64,000 nucleotides of DNA from Apostichopus japonicus (Eukaryota; Echinodermata; Holothuroidea; Aspidochirotida; Stichopodidae). The position numbers and the translations under genes are program-made. The notes beneath the pieces were generated by a model that was given only the letters and a program-made list of their open reading frames with translations, made no database searches and was not told where the DNA came from. The DNA is taken from contig NC_092570.1 in the NCBI RefSeq assembly GCF_037975245.1, positions 7,563,001 to 7,627,000 on the forward strand, read 5' to 3'. Shown here one piece after another: positions 9,291 to 21,632 of this stretch (its first letter is position 1; every line of letters starts with the position of its first letter).

Positions 9291-12200
9291 TCGACACAAG
9301 CTATCCGATTTATATTCTCATTGTAGAGAGAATGTGTCTCACATTAAAGAAAGAAGAGAAATTAATTGAGAAAGCCGTAAAGTAAAATGAAACTATGAGG
9401 AAAACTATGATTTTGTTTACGGAATACGGAATATTATATACAAAGATACATAAGTAAACATAAAATGACCCTACTCATATAGTATCGTTGAAATGAAATT
9501 ACAAGAAAACTCCCCGATCAGTACATCCGGACCAACTCGGAATAGATTGTAGTGTCAGTGTATATACAGTCAAATTACACCGTTTTACAAGAGTTAGTCA
9601 AAATATAGTTAATATGTCTGCAAACTTCATTCAGTATGTGTGTAGAAGGTTATCGATATGCAACCGCAATGGTGAAAAGAAGGCTTAGCGATGTTGTATT
9701 CCTTTTAAATACCAAAGGAATTAATCGCCGTGAACTAAAGATGGATTTATTTGACAGACAGCAAAATCATGTCGACAGTATAAGTATAAATTGTGAAAGT
9801 TCAGGCCCGATTGTCCTTAAATGGGATCCATACAACCATTTTGAGATAACATATGATGGGTAGTCTAATGACAATGATCCAATTGTAAATTTGGTTTAGA
9901 CAAAACATATTACATAAATTGGTTAGCGATAAATGTTATCATGGCATTTTTCTCAAATTGTCTTCAATCAACCTGATTGCATATAAGCATGTGAATTGTT
10001 TTAAGACGTTGGACCACCGAGTTGCAAACACGATGATAAAATCCATGATGTTTTGTTATTTCTCTCAAATACGTTTGCGTTATAAGCATCAATTCCATCA
10101 CAGGATATAACGTATCTGACCTCCTTGTTCAAAATGTGCCGAAAAAACTTATTTTATAAATGACCGGTTACAGTGAATAAAAAAGAATAAACGGCTCATG
10201 ACTCGAAATACATAAATTGACCTAATATCTTGACTCGATATCTGGCATTTTACATTGACAACACATGCATGTACAATATGGTCCTTGTATATACTAAGGG
10301 GAATGTATATATCAAGTAAGGCTTTCAATCAAGGTTTACTTACTGTATAAGTAGTTGAGATATTTTCATATTTTCAACAATGTTAAGATGATGATTTGAT
10401 TGGCCAAAACTACGTGAAAAGCAGCTGGGCTGATATCTTTTCTAAGTAATACGTACATTTTATGAAGTTTTAAGTTGCATTGACTTTTTTAGTTATCTTA
10501 CACATACACACACAACAAACAAACAACAAACAAACGAAGGCAAACTCCACATGAATCTTCATAGATCTTTCGGCATTCAGCAGTAAGCTGGTAAGAACCA
10601 AATTCTTTAATAGACATGCAACAAACGACAAGTAATGAAATTAATATCTAACTTATCACTGTGCCTAGCGTAGAAGAGAAAAGACCATGACTTCTTAAAC
10701 AAATTACAGGGTAGACTAATTATGGATTACCTTCTTGAACTATAAAAATTGAAAGTTTATTGAAAAATTTAGTCATATTTCTTTAAAAAAAAAACTTTTA
10801 TTAATGAAGAAAAGCACAGTGTTTTACACAAAATCGCAAATTTGGGCCCCGGATGACCGTTGGCCCCAAATTCTTACCCCTATATAGACTACTGTTCAAG
10901 TAACACTATGACCAACATTCTTCATAATCCAATGCAAACTGCACGAGAAGAACCTTTGGTGGTTTCATACAACTAACTCCAAAAGATAAGTGGTTGATCT
11001 TTGACATCCATATTTTTTTGAACACACCATAATTATGTCTCCGTATTAAGAGAACACTATGACCCAGCATGGTGATCACCCATATAGGAGAAGCATTTTG
11101 AGTGTGTTCACACAATGAACCCAGATGACCTCTGTATAACCTTTGGCATAAACTTACAAAACACCCATATGACCCACTACTCAGGGACACTATGATCAAG
11201 TTTGGTCATCTTTTATTGATGTGTACACATGCACTAACTTCACTGGAATGAAAATTGAAAATAGCTCTTTCGACTACAAGTCTGTGTAATCAACAACCGA
11301 TGGAACCTCAAGTCTTTTGTTTCATTTAGAGTGACTCAACAAAACGTACCTACACAAGTCTGTGTAATTAACAACCGATGGAACCTCGAGTCTTTTGTTT
11401 CAGTCACTATCGGTTTAATCCGTACTATACCGTTAACCAACTCCTTTAAAGGGCATAATCAACAGGCATGCAGTTACCTAAATCTTGTTTTCTATCGTTG
11501 GCTAAATTCTTCAATCTCCTTTTATGTTCCAACAAAGGTACCCTCGTGATGTTTCAGAAGACATATATTGGATATGAAGGGATCAACTTGTATTTTATAA
11601 ATTACAAACTTCATATAATGAACAAAGGGTGTATGCGTATTCCCCTTAAAGTGCACTCAACCAATGATAATGTTTCTCTACCACAGATCTAACAACTGCT
11701 GAATACAGATAATATACACTTACCATCCAAAATACAAAAGCAGGAGCACTATTTAATTTGTAAATTTGTATCCATGCATGCTAAGGATACTTATCCCAGG
11801 TTGTGATAATCACTCTTGTTCCATGTTCTGAAGTTGCCCTTCATGAATTTTGAATATGCATTAACCAGGTAATAACGCCAGGGTTCTCGCCAGTCCGATT
11901 TAACCGGACGGGGTTCTAGGTTTGAATTTGATTTTGCCTCTCGCCGATCGGTTCGAAAGTTGTGCGCCCTTGCTGTTTGAAAGTTGGGTGCCTGGTTTTA
12001 TAACTGTTATGAATAATAAATGTTAGCAAGTAATACTGAAACTTTTTGACATTTTTAATGTGAATAAAACCATCGACTAAATATTCACACTTTTCAGTTC
12101 ACTATTCCTATTCCCAACTGCAACCACGGCAAATAACACATCCCAGGTATCACGTAAGCGCTGCAGTATAGTGATACCGCGACACAAACGATCCCTGCTT

Positions 12201-12480
12201 TACACAGCAAAGGGTTGCGAACGAAGTTTGTGTTTTCTGAGTACTGAGAGATGCCAGAATGTTTGTATTTAAACATTGTACCTAACCTTAACCAGGGCAG
12301 GGAAAAATGAAGTCACAACTGAATGACACAAAAAAAAATAGTCATGCAGTTTATGTAGCAGTTTATGTAATGTTGACTTTAGTCAATGGTAAGCTGACTA
12401 GTTTTCTTTATACTGTAGAGTATACTAACAGCAATGTCCAGGTTATTGCCAAACATTTGAACATTTAAGAAATCATAGCT
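9291..12480. other. Unique AT-rich region; one unassigned 75-codon frame
   Basis: No gene is recognised. A + strand frame at 9636-9863 has a hydrophilic, protein-like composition (for example LKWDPYNHFEITYDG at its end), but I cannot assign it and see no splice support. A (CAAA)n-like tract lies near 10506-10535. A direct duplication of about 50 bp (CAAGTCTGTGTAATCAACAAC and following bases) occurs at 11277 and 11356. Confidence 0.3.
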
Positions 12481-12747
12481 TTGTAAAGTAGCAGGCGCGT
12501 ATCCAGGATTTTCAAGCAATATAGAAAATCCTCCTTGAACCCCTAACAGACAGGTCAAAGTTGCACGAGTAGAGGAAAGTATGATGAAGAATGTTGGTGA
12601 GGAAATTTTCGAAAATTCAGACACAGTTAATTTATTGGTGTAGAAATATTAAAACCTCTTATAATGGCTATTATAAAACTTGGTTGAAGGAAATGAAAAA
12701 TAGCAGATATTTCCGATATCAGGTATATCGAAACCGAACACTACACA

Positions 12748-13179
12748 CATTGGCGTAGGTCCCGTAGGAGGCGGTGGCTGCAGCCCCCTCCCCCCCCCCC
12801 CCGCAACCAAATTTTCCCCATCTTTTTCGGGCACCTACTGAAAGAAAAATAAATAGCAATGAATAGCTTAAAAATGATCTCCTTGGTAATTAAAATAAAG
12901 TTCTAAGCTTGGCCGACATTACTACTGTAAAAGAGAGTTTTGACATAAATGGATCTGTATGGTTTTTCTCCATCTACATAAGACATTTCGTTGTTTACAT
13001 AGCATCCAGCGGTATACTGTGCAACTTTCACGGACCGTGCGGTACACGATGCCATGCACTGTAATGACCGTTGCTTGCTTATATGATATTGGCATTGATA
13101 GCCTATGTTGAAAAATTTTGGCTTTTTTTTCGGGCAAGTCATTACAGCCCCCAAATCCAATTGGGCTCCTACGCCTTTA
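12748..13179 (-). mobile_element. CATAGGCG-family element nested in element I, 8-bp duplication
   Basis: Begins CATTGGCGTAGG and ends near CCTACGCCTTTA. ACTACACA flanks it at 12740-12747 and 13180-13187. Internal sequence matches the same family at 23159-24201 (TTTTTCGGGCACCTACTGAAAG, and GGGCAAGTC before TTACAGCCCCC). It is nested inside the CAGGCGCG element. Confidence 0.75.
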
Positions 13180-13848
13180 ACTACACACATAGACAGTTTT
13201 TGAGGCTGTTCATCGTGGAACATGCATTTCAATGCTTACTGATACGATGTGATATCTGCTGTCTGCTTTACAAATTCAAAAAGGCGCGTAGCGAGGAATT
13301 TGCCAAGGGAGGGGCCAAGCCTGTAGGCAAACTATCTAAGCGAAGCGCCACCATGGGTTGGCGCGAAGCGTACAAGAAAAATTTTGGCCGAAAATGCCTA
13401 CCAGATCGCTGGAAATGACACTTCCCAGGCCTTGTAAGTTGCATCTAAGCATTGTCTATTTTGAAATTACTAGCGATGTCATAAAGAAAATTTGCTCGGG
13501 GGAGGGGGGCGGTCGCCCCCTTCCCGAAATGCGTCATGTACCCCGACGACTCGGTCGAGTTCAAGACCAGCCACAGTTGGTTCCATATAGCACAATTGTA
13601 CAATTGTTTAAGGCGTCCATACACACAAACGCGTTATGTTAGACCATATATAGTATTTATATAGATACATTAGTGAGAGAGGAAAAATGGAAACGTCAAA
13701 AATGGAGTTGTCGCTGTAAGGGGTAGGGTGAGGCGCACACCACCTCCGTAATCCTTGATCTGTCACTGGCTACCCTGTGTATATTATAGGGATCAGCGCT
13801 TTAACTATGACTGTTCCTCTTTCTCTTCCCGAGGTCTTGGCTATCTTC

Positions 13849-13985
13849 TACTCCCTCCTTGTTTCCTTTTTCTCTCTTTTTTCTTTTTCTTTTCCCTTCC
13901 TTCCTCTCCTCCTTTTCTTTTTTTTCCCCCCTCCTTTTCCCTTTTTTCTTCTCTTTTTTTCTCTCCTCTTTTCCTTACCCGGGGG
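13849..13985. repeat. Pyrimidine-rich tract (T/C) in element I
   Basis: About 130 bp almost entirely T and C on the + strand, followed by CCCGGGGGGCGCGCGCCCCC. A similar tract lies at 50880-51040 in element II, so it is part of the element. Long open frames on both strands here are low-complexity artefacts. Confidence 0.85.
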
Positions 13986-14021
13986 GCGCGCGCCCCCAAC
14001 GCCCCCCTGGATACGCACCTG

Positions 14022-14409
14022 AGTAGCGTGAATTTCAAGTGGCTTGGCTGCAGGAAAAATCACCAAGACCAGTTTATTTTGTCTTTATTATTCGGCAGGC
14101 TAATATGTATAACTCTAAGTTATTGAAAAATATTTGAACATTTATGAATCATAGCTCGAAAAATAGCGTCAATTTCAAGCAGTTTGCCTACTTAGAAAAC
14201 GCGAAAATCGCGGAGCTTCCGGGGGCTTAGCCCCCTGGACCCACACGACGGGCTTTGCCCCCTGATCCCACGCCGAGAGTACGATCGCTACGCTACGCGA
14301 TCGCGCGGATACCTTTGGCATCCGAATTGATCATCGGCACTTGGGACCACCCGGTTTTCAAAAAAAGCGGGCGAGAACCCTGCAGGTTTTAACTTTTAAG
14401 ACAAATTCC
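14022..14409. other. Duplicated target and GC-rich repeat fragment
   Basis: 14130-14190 resembles the split target of element I (AATCATAGCT ... AATTTCAAG), so the insertion site had a local duplicate. 14205-14320 is a GC-rich fragment with GGGGGCTTAGCCCCCTGGAC and CGATCGCTACGCTACGCGATCG palindromes. A loosely similar GC-rich block lies near 25430-25600. Confidence 0.5.
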
Positions 14410-15690
14410 AAAAGTAAGATTTGATTTGTTAGCCAAATAATGTGTTGAAAACCGTATATTAACGGTTGATGAGACTTTGCGTCGAGTTTGGGTGTTAATA
14501 ACACCCTAAATGATACCGTCCCCCGAGGTTTGTTGGCATTGGGTGATAGAGGGTGACGTCAGCTACTTTGGGGAACCCAATGATACTGAGTTACAGATTT
14601 GATTTGTGAGCCAAACGTGTTGAAAAACCGTATACAAAAGGTACATGAGACCGCCTCGAGTTTGGGCGTTAATAACACCCTAAATGATACCGTTCCCCGA
14701 GGTTTATTGGTATGGGGTGATAGAGGGTGATTAAAGCTACTTTGGGGACCCCAATGATACTGAATTACAGATTTGATTTGTTAGCCAAAAATGGTGTTGA
14801 AAAACAGTATATTAACGGTAGATGAGACTTTGGCTGAGTTTAGGCGTTGATAACACCCTAAATGATACCGTCCCTCGAGGTTTGTTGGTATGGGGTGATA
14901 GAGGGTGACGTCAGCTACGTTTTTGCGCCCAGTGATACTGAGTTAACGGAGTGTTAGCTCAGTGGTTAACACCGGTGCCTTTCAATCATAAGGTCCCCCG
15001 GTTCGAGTCACTCCCAGATTAATGTATGTCGTCCAGTTACAGAGTTGTTGACAATTAACAATCGTAATCATTGACGTTAAATATGAATGTGAGAGACTGA
15101 CTTCGGTCAGCTTACGGCTTTGATAAGCCAATTAGGCTTCTTCGCGAGTTCCTGCTTGCAGGAGGATCTAATATACATACATACATAGTTACAGATTTGA
15201 TTTGTTAGCCAAAAAACGTATTGAAAACCGTATATTAACGGTAGATGAGACTTTGCCTCGAGTTTAGGCGTTAATAACACCCTAAATGATACCGTCCCCA
15301 GCGGTTTCTTGGCATGGGGTGATAGAGGGTGACGTCAGCTACTTTGGGGACCCCAAAGATACTGAGTTACAGATTTGATTTGTTAGCAAAAAAACGTGTT
15401 GAAAAACTGTATATAAACTGTAGATGAGACTTTGCCTCGAGTTTGGGCGTTAATAACAACCTAAATGATACCGTCCCCCGAGGTTTGTTGGCATGGGGTG
15501 TTAGAGGGTGATGTCAGCTAGTTTGGGTACCCCAATGATACTGAGTTACAGATTTTATTTGTTAGCCAGAAATGGTTTTGAATAACAGTATATATATGCT
15601 ACGTTCGACTTTCAGTTGCCGAGTTAATTGTTAATAACCCCCTGCCCGACATCGTCCCTCACGGTTGTTGACATACTTTGGTAGAGTGTA
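14410..15690 (-). repeat. Satellite of about 180 bp, reverse array interrupted by a SINE
   Basis: About six units in the reverse orientation of the 8858-9290 array. GGTGATAGAGGGTGA recurs near 14543, 14717, 14897 and 15319, with a diverged copy near 15500. A tRNA-derived SINE (14946-15186) splits one unit. The last unit (after about 15545) is strongly diverged. Confidence 0.85.
14946..15186 (+). mobile_element. tRNA-derived SINE inside the satellite
   Basis: Has an RNA polymerase III A box (TAGCTCAGTGG at 14955) and B box (GGTTCGAGTC at 15000-15009), a tRNA-unrelated body and an (ATAC)n tail. The 5-bp flank AGTTA occurs on both sides (14941-14945 and 15187-15191), and joining them rebuilds an intact satellite unit. 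Confidence 0.85.
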
Positions 15691-17802
15691 ATGTCAGCTT
15701 TAACGTTCACCCCACCCGTCTGCATGTTTCCCATTAAGCTTTGTTTCCAAATATGTTATCTTTAACCCGAAACTTACGCTTTTCGCTGATATTCGGGGCA
15801 GGTCTGATATTTTAAGAGCTATAATTTTGCTTTACCATAATAATGAGTTAGTCCATATCCTGACTTAGGGGACATTTTATACTCCCTTCCATAATTACGA
15901 GTTTGTCGGGTTTGAATCACTTACAATAAAGTATTTAATGCATGGAACGTCCAAAAGCCTGTCTTTCCCTCCTAATTGCAATCGATTGAAAGCATTCGAT
16001 CATTCAATTTGCTTTAAACACATCATTTCTGCCTCATGGCCCACCACGAAGGCCACTACACAACTCCGTAGTATTATTTGCACTTTCTAGCATTTTTTGG
16101 TCGCCCTTATTGGTCGCTGTTATAAGTTCCCCAAATTTCAGCCAGATTTTGGAGCGCTGGGAACATATCCGGACTGATCGACTCTATTACGGGGGAGTTA
16201 CTCGTGCTAGTGTAGATACTTGGATTTATTGACAACGTGAAAATGTATTAGTAATACAGAAAATGAGATCAAGCCATGCTTTGAAATTATGTTGTTCTGT
16301 AATTTACACCAACACTGAAAAGGTTTACAAAATTAACATTTTAAAACATACAAGGAAAGATATGAATTCTTCTACAGTTGGAAATTTAAATTATATGAGA
16401 TCAAGACAGTGCTAACTAGAAAGTTATGTTTCTTTGATTTTCCACAAGATAATGAAATTGATAGAAAATTAAAAAAAACTTAATTTGAGTTGGCTTAAAG
16501 TATGTCAATATTTTCCGGAAATATGCCATAAAGACCAAACATAGTGCATACAGTATTGTTAAACTGAAAGCACATTTTCCAATCATATCTTTTCAGCCGG
16601 AACATTCCATTCTCTTACTGTACCTTTCTCATTGTGTTAGAAAAATGTTGAGGGGTAAGAACTTGAAAGTCCTACACTACACTATATGCTCTACATTTGG
16701 TGTCCTAAACAAATGACCATCAAAGGGGAAGGGGATGGGTCGTTTTTAAGATGAAGTTATATGGCCTGCCGGCCTGCGGGAGGGCTCTATGGAAGGGATT
16801 CCCTTGCAGTATGGCGAGCCTTTTGTGCCACCTTGTTACTTATAAACGCAGTTTCACTTTAAGCATTGCACGCCTGTGTCAACACATTATATGCCTATAT
16901 GTATGTTGCTATGAAACAATTAGGGGGAACTCTTTCACCTAAAGGCAGTAAAACAAGTTGATTTCAAATGAATAATGTTATGCAATCTGGCAATACCGCT
17001 TTTGAAGTTTACATGACAAAAATTTTTCTCGAACCCTACAAAACTAGACAGGAGTCCTGACTCAAGATTCATACTTTGAACAGTGATAAAAGCTATTGTG
17101 AAATCTTCCTCTTTTTTTAAGTTTGTACTTACCTATCACTACAAAGATTACCACGCATTGTCAATCAGTGAATTTCAGTGACTTTGTCCTCTTGCGTGCT
17201 TAGACTCGGGGGGGGGGGGATAGATCTAGACTACGCCCCTATATAGGCACAATGTAGCATAACTATCGAGCGTATTCACGCACGCGTTTACAAGATACAG
17301 GTAGATGAGAAATTCAAAACTGTGACTTTCGATTCCAATCATATGCATCGCGTCGTGCGTTACCGCCCTAGGCCTACTCACCGAAACCCAGTGTATGCTG
17401 GCGATGAGATATGCAACTCCGTGGCCGATTGCCTTCTTGTCAAAAAGTCAACGCTTACCTTGAGATTTCATTCCAAACGACATCTCCAATATTTCAAGAC
17501 AATAAAACAGAAATCTAAAATATTAACGGTCCTTGTAGGAATCCCCATGTACCATCAGTACAAGTACTACGTGTCCAAATGTTCGTTAATATTTGGTTCA
17601 TAACCTAAATACAAAACTGCAACTACGGAATTGCACATGACAAGTGTTTTCAAATATCACATATATATATCACGGAAAGCTTAAAAGTTGTATTTTGCAC
17701 ACGGCCTTGAGTCGGGATGAGTGCAACTACGGTTTTACCACTGACCTCAAAGAGGTCAGTGGGTTATACCATGGAGCTCTGTTTATGGTTATACGGTATT
17801 TA
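15691..17802. other. Non-coding, nothing recognised
   Basis: AT-rich sequence. A G homopolymer occurs near 17209. Short frames (for example 16751-16942 and 17322-17603) have no recognisable content or splice support. Confidence 0.35.
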
Positions 17803-17927
17803 GGGGATAAATACGAGGGGAACCGGTCCTAAATTTGATTTGAGACCGATGATGACATCATCGAGGAGGCTGAGCGGACAGAGGTCTCAAATCAAATTTA
17901 AGACCGGGTATCCTCGTTTTTATCCCC
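17803..17927. repeat. Fold-back hairpin, arms of about 44 bp
   Basis: GGGGATAAATACGAGG...GATTTGAGACC pairs with GGTCTCAAATC...CCTCGTTTTTATCCCC with a few mismatches, around a roughly 35-bp centre that itself contains GATGATGACATCATC. It is likely a small fold-back element. No flanking duplication is clear. Confidence 0.8.
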
Positions 17928-18810
17928 ATTCATAAATGACCCTCAAAAATGTTAGAAAACGGCATTTTTTCGCTAATTTTTGCTGATCTGTATTTAATTC
18001 TCCTTATGCCTCCCTTGATCTTTTTCCTGAATGACGTAATAGTCACCTCATGTAAAATAGCATTTTCTTCTGACGAACACTAAGAGTGAAAAATACGAAT
18101 GAAGCAGTATCGTTTGGTCTTAAAATTTTGGTCCTTTAATCAATTCAAACACTCAAAAATGGAGGGAAATGACAATTAAATAAGAACAAATGAACAAATT
18201 TCTAAAGAAAACATTTTAAAACTGATTTTTGACCTACCAGGTCAAACTGAGTAATAAACAGATGCTGATTAGTGTGTGTTTTGAAAAGTCCTGTAAACGC
18301 TACAACAGTTAGGCAGCTAGCAACGTCACATGTAGCTAACATTCTTTCGAGTAGAACACGTCTATCCCTAGTCGGTAGATGAACCGTTCAAATACACGTT
18401 TACTGGGCCTGAGAATGAGCAGTTTTTGAAGAGGTTCCGAGCCCCATCGTATGATTGTTCGACAGGTTTGGACTTGTAGTACCCGCAGTGTTATTGCGAG
18501 TCTGAAAGATCGCTAGGCCTAGTCCCTGGTCAGTCATGTCGTTACTGCTAGAATTAGTAGTAGGCCTAGTGCTTACGTTATTGCTAGGCTTAGCGACAAG
18601 GTTTCTTCTGTTATAGTGTCAACATTGGACGCTTTACGCTTCGGTTCTTCGTTGAAGCACCTCGATAAGGTTGCTGACATTGACTCTAGCTCAAAATTAA
18701 GCCCAAAATTAATCCCTAAGTCATTCATGTTACTCGAAGTATTTAGCTGGATGATTTAAGAAGTACGTACAGTATGTATTGAGACTCGGTGTGTGTGAAA
18801 ACATATACAG
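17928..18810. other. Non-coding, nothing recognised
   Basis: No gene or repeat partner was noticed. Confidence 0.3.
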
Positions 18811-19411
18811 TAGCATGGTGGGCTCATAATTGACGCTCGCTCTTAAGGACTTGATCAACGATGTCTATCAAGGAAAAATCCAAATCACTCAACTGTATGT
18901 GTTTTTCATATGTGTAGTTCCTCAGAAATGTTATGAAATCAAAATATTTAAGGTTCTGTGCTTATGCACCGTACAATTGAGCAGAATTTGACCACAAAAT
19001 GTCTGCCGTGTCAAGTTCTTTCATACCCCTAAATTGACACATTCGTCGATAAGCTAACTGGTTAGGCCTTAGTATACATCCATTGACTTTAGATGCTGTT
19101 TGCTATGCTCTGAGCCTCTAAGCTCAGACAGGTTAGGTCCTAGAGAGTAGTGTTATTATATTGAGGTAATGTTGGTTATTTTTAGGATGTAAGATTTCCA
19201 AATGCCCAAAAAACTTGCAAAACTGGGGGGAGGGTGTTAAAAGCTTAAAAGATACAAAAATTTAGTCAGCAATTAGCTAAAATGGATTCAAACTCATGAA
19301 ATATGTAATTCTGCTTGACTGCAAAAAGTTTAGGTGGCCTGCTGTATCGTTGCTAGTGATAATTGAAGGTGCGTCAATTACGGGGGTGCGTCAATTATGA
19401 AGCCTTGACTA
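18811..19411 (+). mobile_element. Dispersed TIR-like element, copy 1 (partner 36057-36664)
   Basis: Shares about 600 bp in the same orientation with 36057-36664. The ends form an imperfect inverted repeat around CTCATAATTGACGC / GCGTCAATTATGAAG. Both copies are bounded by TA dinucleotides, which would fit a Tc1/mariner-type non-autonomous element, but TA is weak evidence. No transposase is present. Confidence 0.7.
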
Positions 19412-21028
19412 TGTAGTGAAGTGAAATTTTGTTGTGTACACCCGTTCAGTATTTGCATGTATTATGTAATAGTTCGTAATAGTCAGTTTGTAGCGTTAGT
19501 TGTTTCCACGTGTTTCTTCAGTTCTGGATACGTTGTTGTATGGCGAACATCGTCCCTGCAGAGCTCCGGGGCATCGCCTCGTGATCCCGTTCATAATTGG
19601 TCATATTTTACTTAATCTTGGGTCGTCAATAGCCCAGAGAATATCCATATCTTTACTACCTGGAGTCAGGAAGGAGATGTCACCCTTCTCAGAGGCAGGA
19701 TGCCTCAGGTTTTTGGATGGTTTGACTTCTAGCTCGAAGTCGCTGGTTACCAAGATGGCGGATCATACCAACCTCTATAGCGAGCTGGCTAGAGTTAGCG
19801 TTGATGAGTCTCGATGTACGCGACCTCCTGTACCGCGAGCGAAGAGTCTCCTTCGTCTTGTTATTTGCGAGCGAGCTGACCCCAGTATAGTGAGATATTA
19901 AGTCATACATTTTATTATTGTTAAATGTCGTACTTACCCTTATTGCAAGTTGATCGAATCGTAGTTGTAATTGTTGCCCCTCTGGCTAGGTTGTACTTGA
20001 CCGTACAGAGTACGTATGTTAGGTTGTGTTTTGGACCTTGGTCCTATGGGTTTATAGCGTGCGTTGTGTACACTGTGTAGATCAGAGGTTGTGTATCGTT
20101 AAGCACATGGGTGCTAGTAGTATTGTGTACCTTTATACTGTAGGGTGACAGTACCAGAGTTTAGTATACTGTAGAGTGACAGTATGGGTTAGGTTGAGTT
20201 TATATCCAGAAAGTGTATTGTACTGTATTGACAGTTGAGTTGTTTTGAGAGATTATTTTTATTGTACCCATATTTCAGTATTGTACTGCTCGCAGTGTAA
20301 AGAGTGTACGTATTCGTATTTTGTATCTTGAACATTATTGTTACTGTTGGTCACTACAGAGTTGTCTCAAGAGCTTGTCCTTCTAATCTTAGCCTTTATG
20401 GATAGCTATGGAGTGCCAAGTCTCTTGAGAGTTTGTGGGTTCAGGAGGTGTAAATTCCTGCTGTCTAGGAACAGTACGGTGGAAAGGCCTATAATGAGTT
20501 GCAGCGGCATTAGTTGCCCTAGGCTGGCCATTATGAAGGTGCCAAAAGTCCTCGCCTGTTGACAAACGTTTTATATTATTTATGCAGTTTATTTCATAAT
20601 GTTCATTTTACATTATTCTTTATACGCTTTATGCATTTTTATACTGTATTGTACAAGTGCTATGTCGTATTGCAGGGTAATACTATTGATTCTTTAATTG
20701 TATTCATGTCGTATGAATATTTCGTAGTTTCAAGTATAGGTTTTTCCCCGAGTAAGAATAGTTTTAATAAGAGTTTATTAAGAGAGTAAAGAGACCCTTG
20801 AGCCATTTATTATATCAAGCCATTTTATACTGTCATGTGTCATGACTTATTCTTCATTTGTATATTTTCATGATCATTTTCATAGAGTTTGTAATAAAAG
20901 TCAGTCGTTGTTTCAACGCAAGAACACTCTTGCCTCCTCATTGATAACTTATGAGTTCGAAGCGAAGGAACCCCAACCGGTAATTTCCCCCGCCATCCGC
21001 GGTTCGCTTCAACTATACTACTGCTGTA
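19412..21028 (+). mobile_element. Putative solo LTR of about 1.6 kb
   Basis: Begins TGTAGTGAAGTGAAATTTTG and ends CTACTGCTGTA, flanked by ACTA at 19408-19411 and 21029-21032. A partial copy of its first 350 bp lies at 39842-40194. AATAAA at about 20894, followed by CTCTTGCCTCCTC near 20927, looks like the polyadenylation and R-U5 part of an LTR. No gag-pol coding is adjacent. The frame at 19500-19901 is open but unassigned. It abuts the preceding repeat exactly. The 3' limit and the LTR identity are inferences. Confidence 0.45.
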
Positions 21029-21241
21029 ACTAATTGCAAGTAGGCTATATATACTGTACAGTATTCTTTTTTATTCTCAGTATTCAATTTGAAAATTTCT
21101 TTGCCCATATGCATATCTGCATATACTCATGGCAATGTACACCATGTCTTCATTTCTTTTAATTATGACTTCATGATTGTGCGGCAACAAACCAGTGTTT
21201 GTCTAACATTTCGATCCTGAAGCAATTCTCTCTATACACTC

Positions 21242-21268
21242 GACCAGTCTCGAATCGCGAGACTGGTC
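21242..21268. repeat. Short hairpin
   Basis: GACCAGTCTCG and CGAGACTGGTC pair around five bases. Confidence 0.7.
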
Positions 21269-21496
21269 CAGTATACAGAAAGTTGGATTAGGCATTTATG
21301 AATTCGCATTCATTCATACTTAGTAAAGATTACTAAATCCTATTGGTCCATTCAGGTCAGCTGACCGTGGTTAATCCTGTGAGTAACGCACGGTAAAATT
21401 ACGGGGCATCACTTTAATAAATCTTTTGTTATATGTAACCAAAAATGTTTTGTTTTATGATTTTTCCCCCACACAAATGGTAGTGTATGAATGAAC

Positions 21497-21632
21497 GGGG
21501 TTAATCAACGGTCTAGCGTGTGTTACTCACATGATTAATGCACTCCAGGTGTTAATGCTATCGCTGGATGCATTATCCCCCGATCGTGCATTAATCCTGT
21601 GAGTAACGCACGCTAGACTGTTGATTAACCCC
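21497..21632. repeat. Fold-back element with arms of about 40 bp
   Basis: GGGGTTAATCAACGGTCTAGCG and following bases pair with CGCTAGACTGTTGATTAACCCC, with the GTGTTACTCAC segment also matched. A diverged half-arm (TTAATCCTGTGAGTAACGCACG) recurs at about 21372, so the original element may extend further left. Confidence 0.8.

Larger units (their letters stand above)
12492..14021 (+). mobile_element. CAGGCGCG element I, 1530 bp, 5-bp duplication
   Basis: Starts CAGGCGCGTATCCAGG and ends CCTGGATACGCACCTG, an imperfect inverted pair. It is flanked by AGTAG at 12487-12491 and 14022-14026. Internal order matches element II (48890-51088): a GTTGCACGAGTAGAGG segment, a CATAGGCG-family insertion, the GCGCCACC module, then a long pyrimidine tract and a CGCGCGCCCCC block before the end. 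No transposase frame is visible, so it is non-autonomous. Short frames within it are composition artefacts. Confidence 0.8.

Noticed and set aside
12903-13232. 109-codon minus-strand frame and neighbours
   Set aside because: It lies across the nested CATAGGCG-family element and its junction; no recognisable domain.
13755-14126. Open frames of 65-123 codons in and around the pyrimidine tract
   Set aside because: The tract is a repeated part of the CAGGCGCG elements (also at 50880-51040) and is low complexity; the proteins are only F/S/P- or K/R/E-rich.
19500-19901. 133-codon + strand frame as a gag-like gene
   Set aside because: It lies inside the putative LTR, has no zinc knuckle or capsid-like motif, and the partner copy at 39842 is not open.
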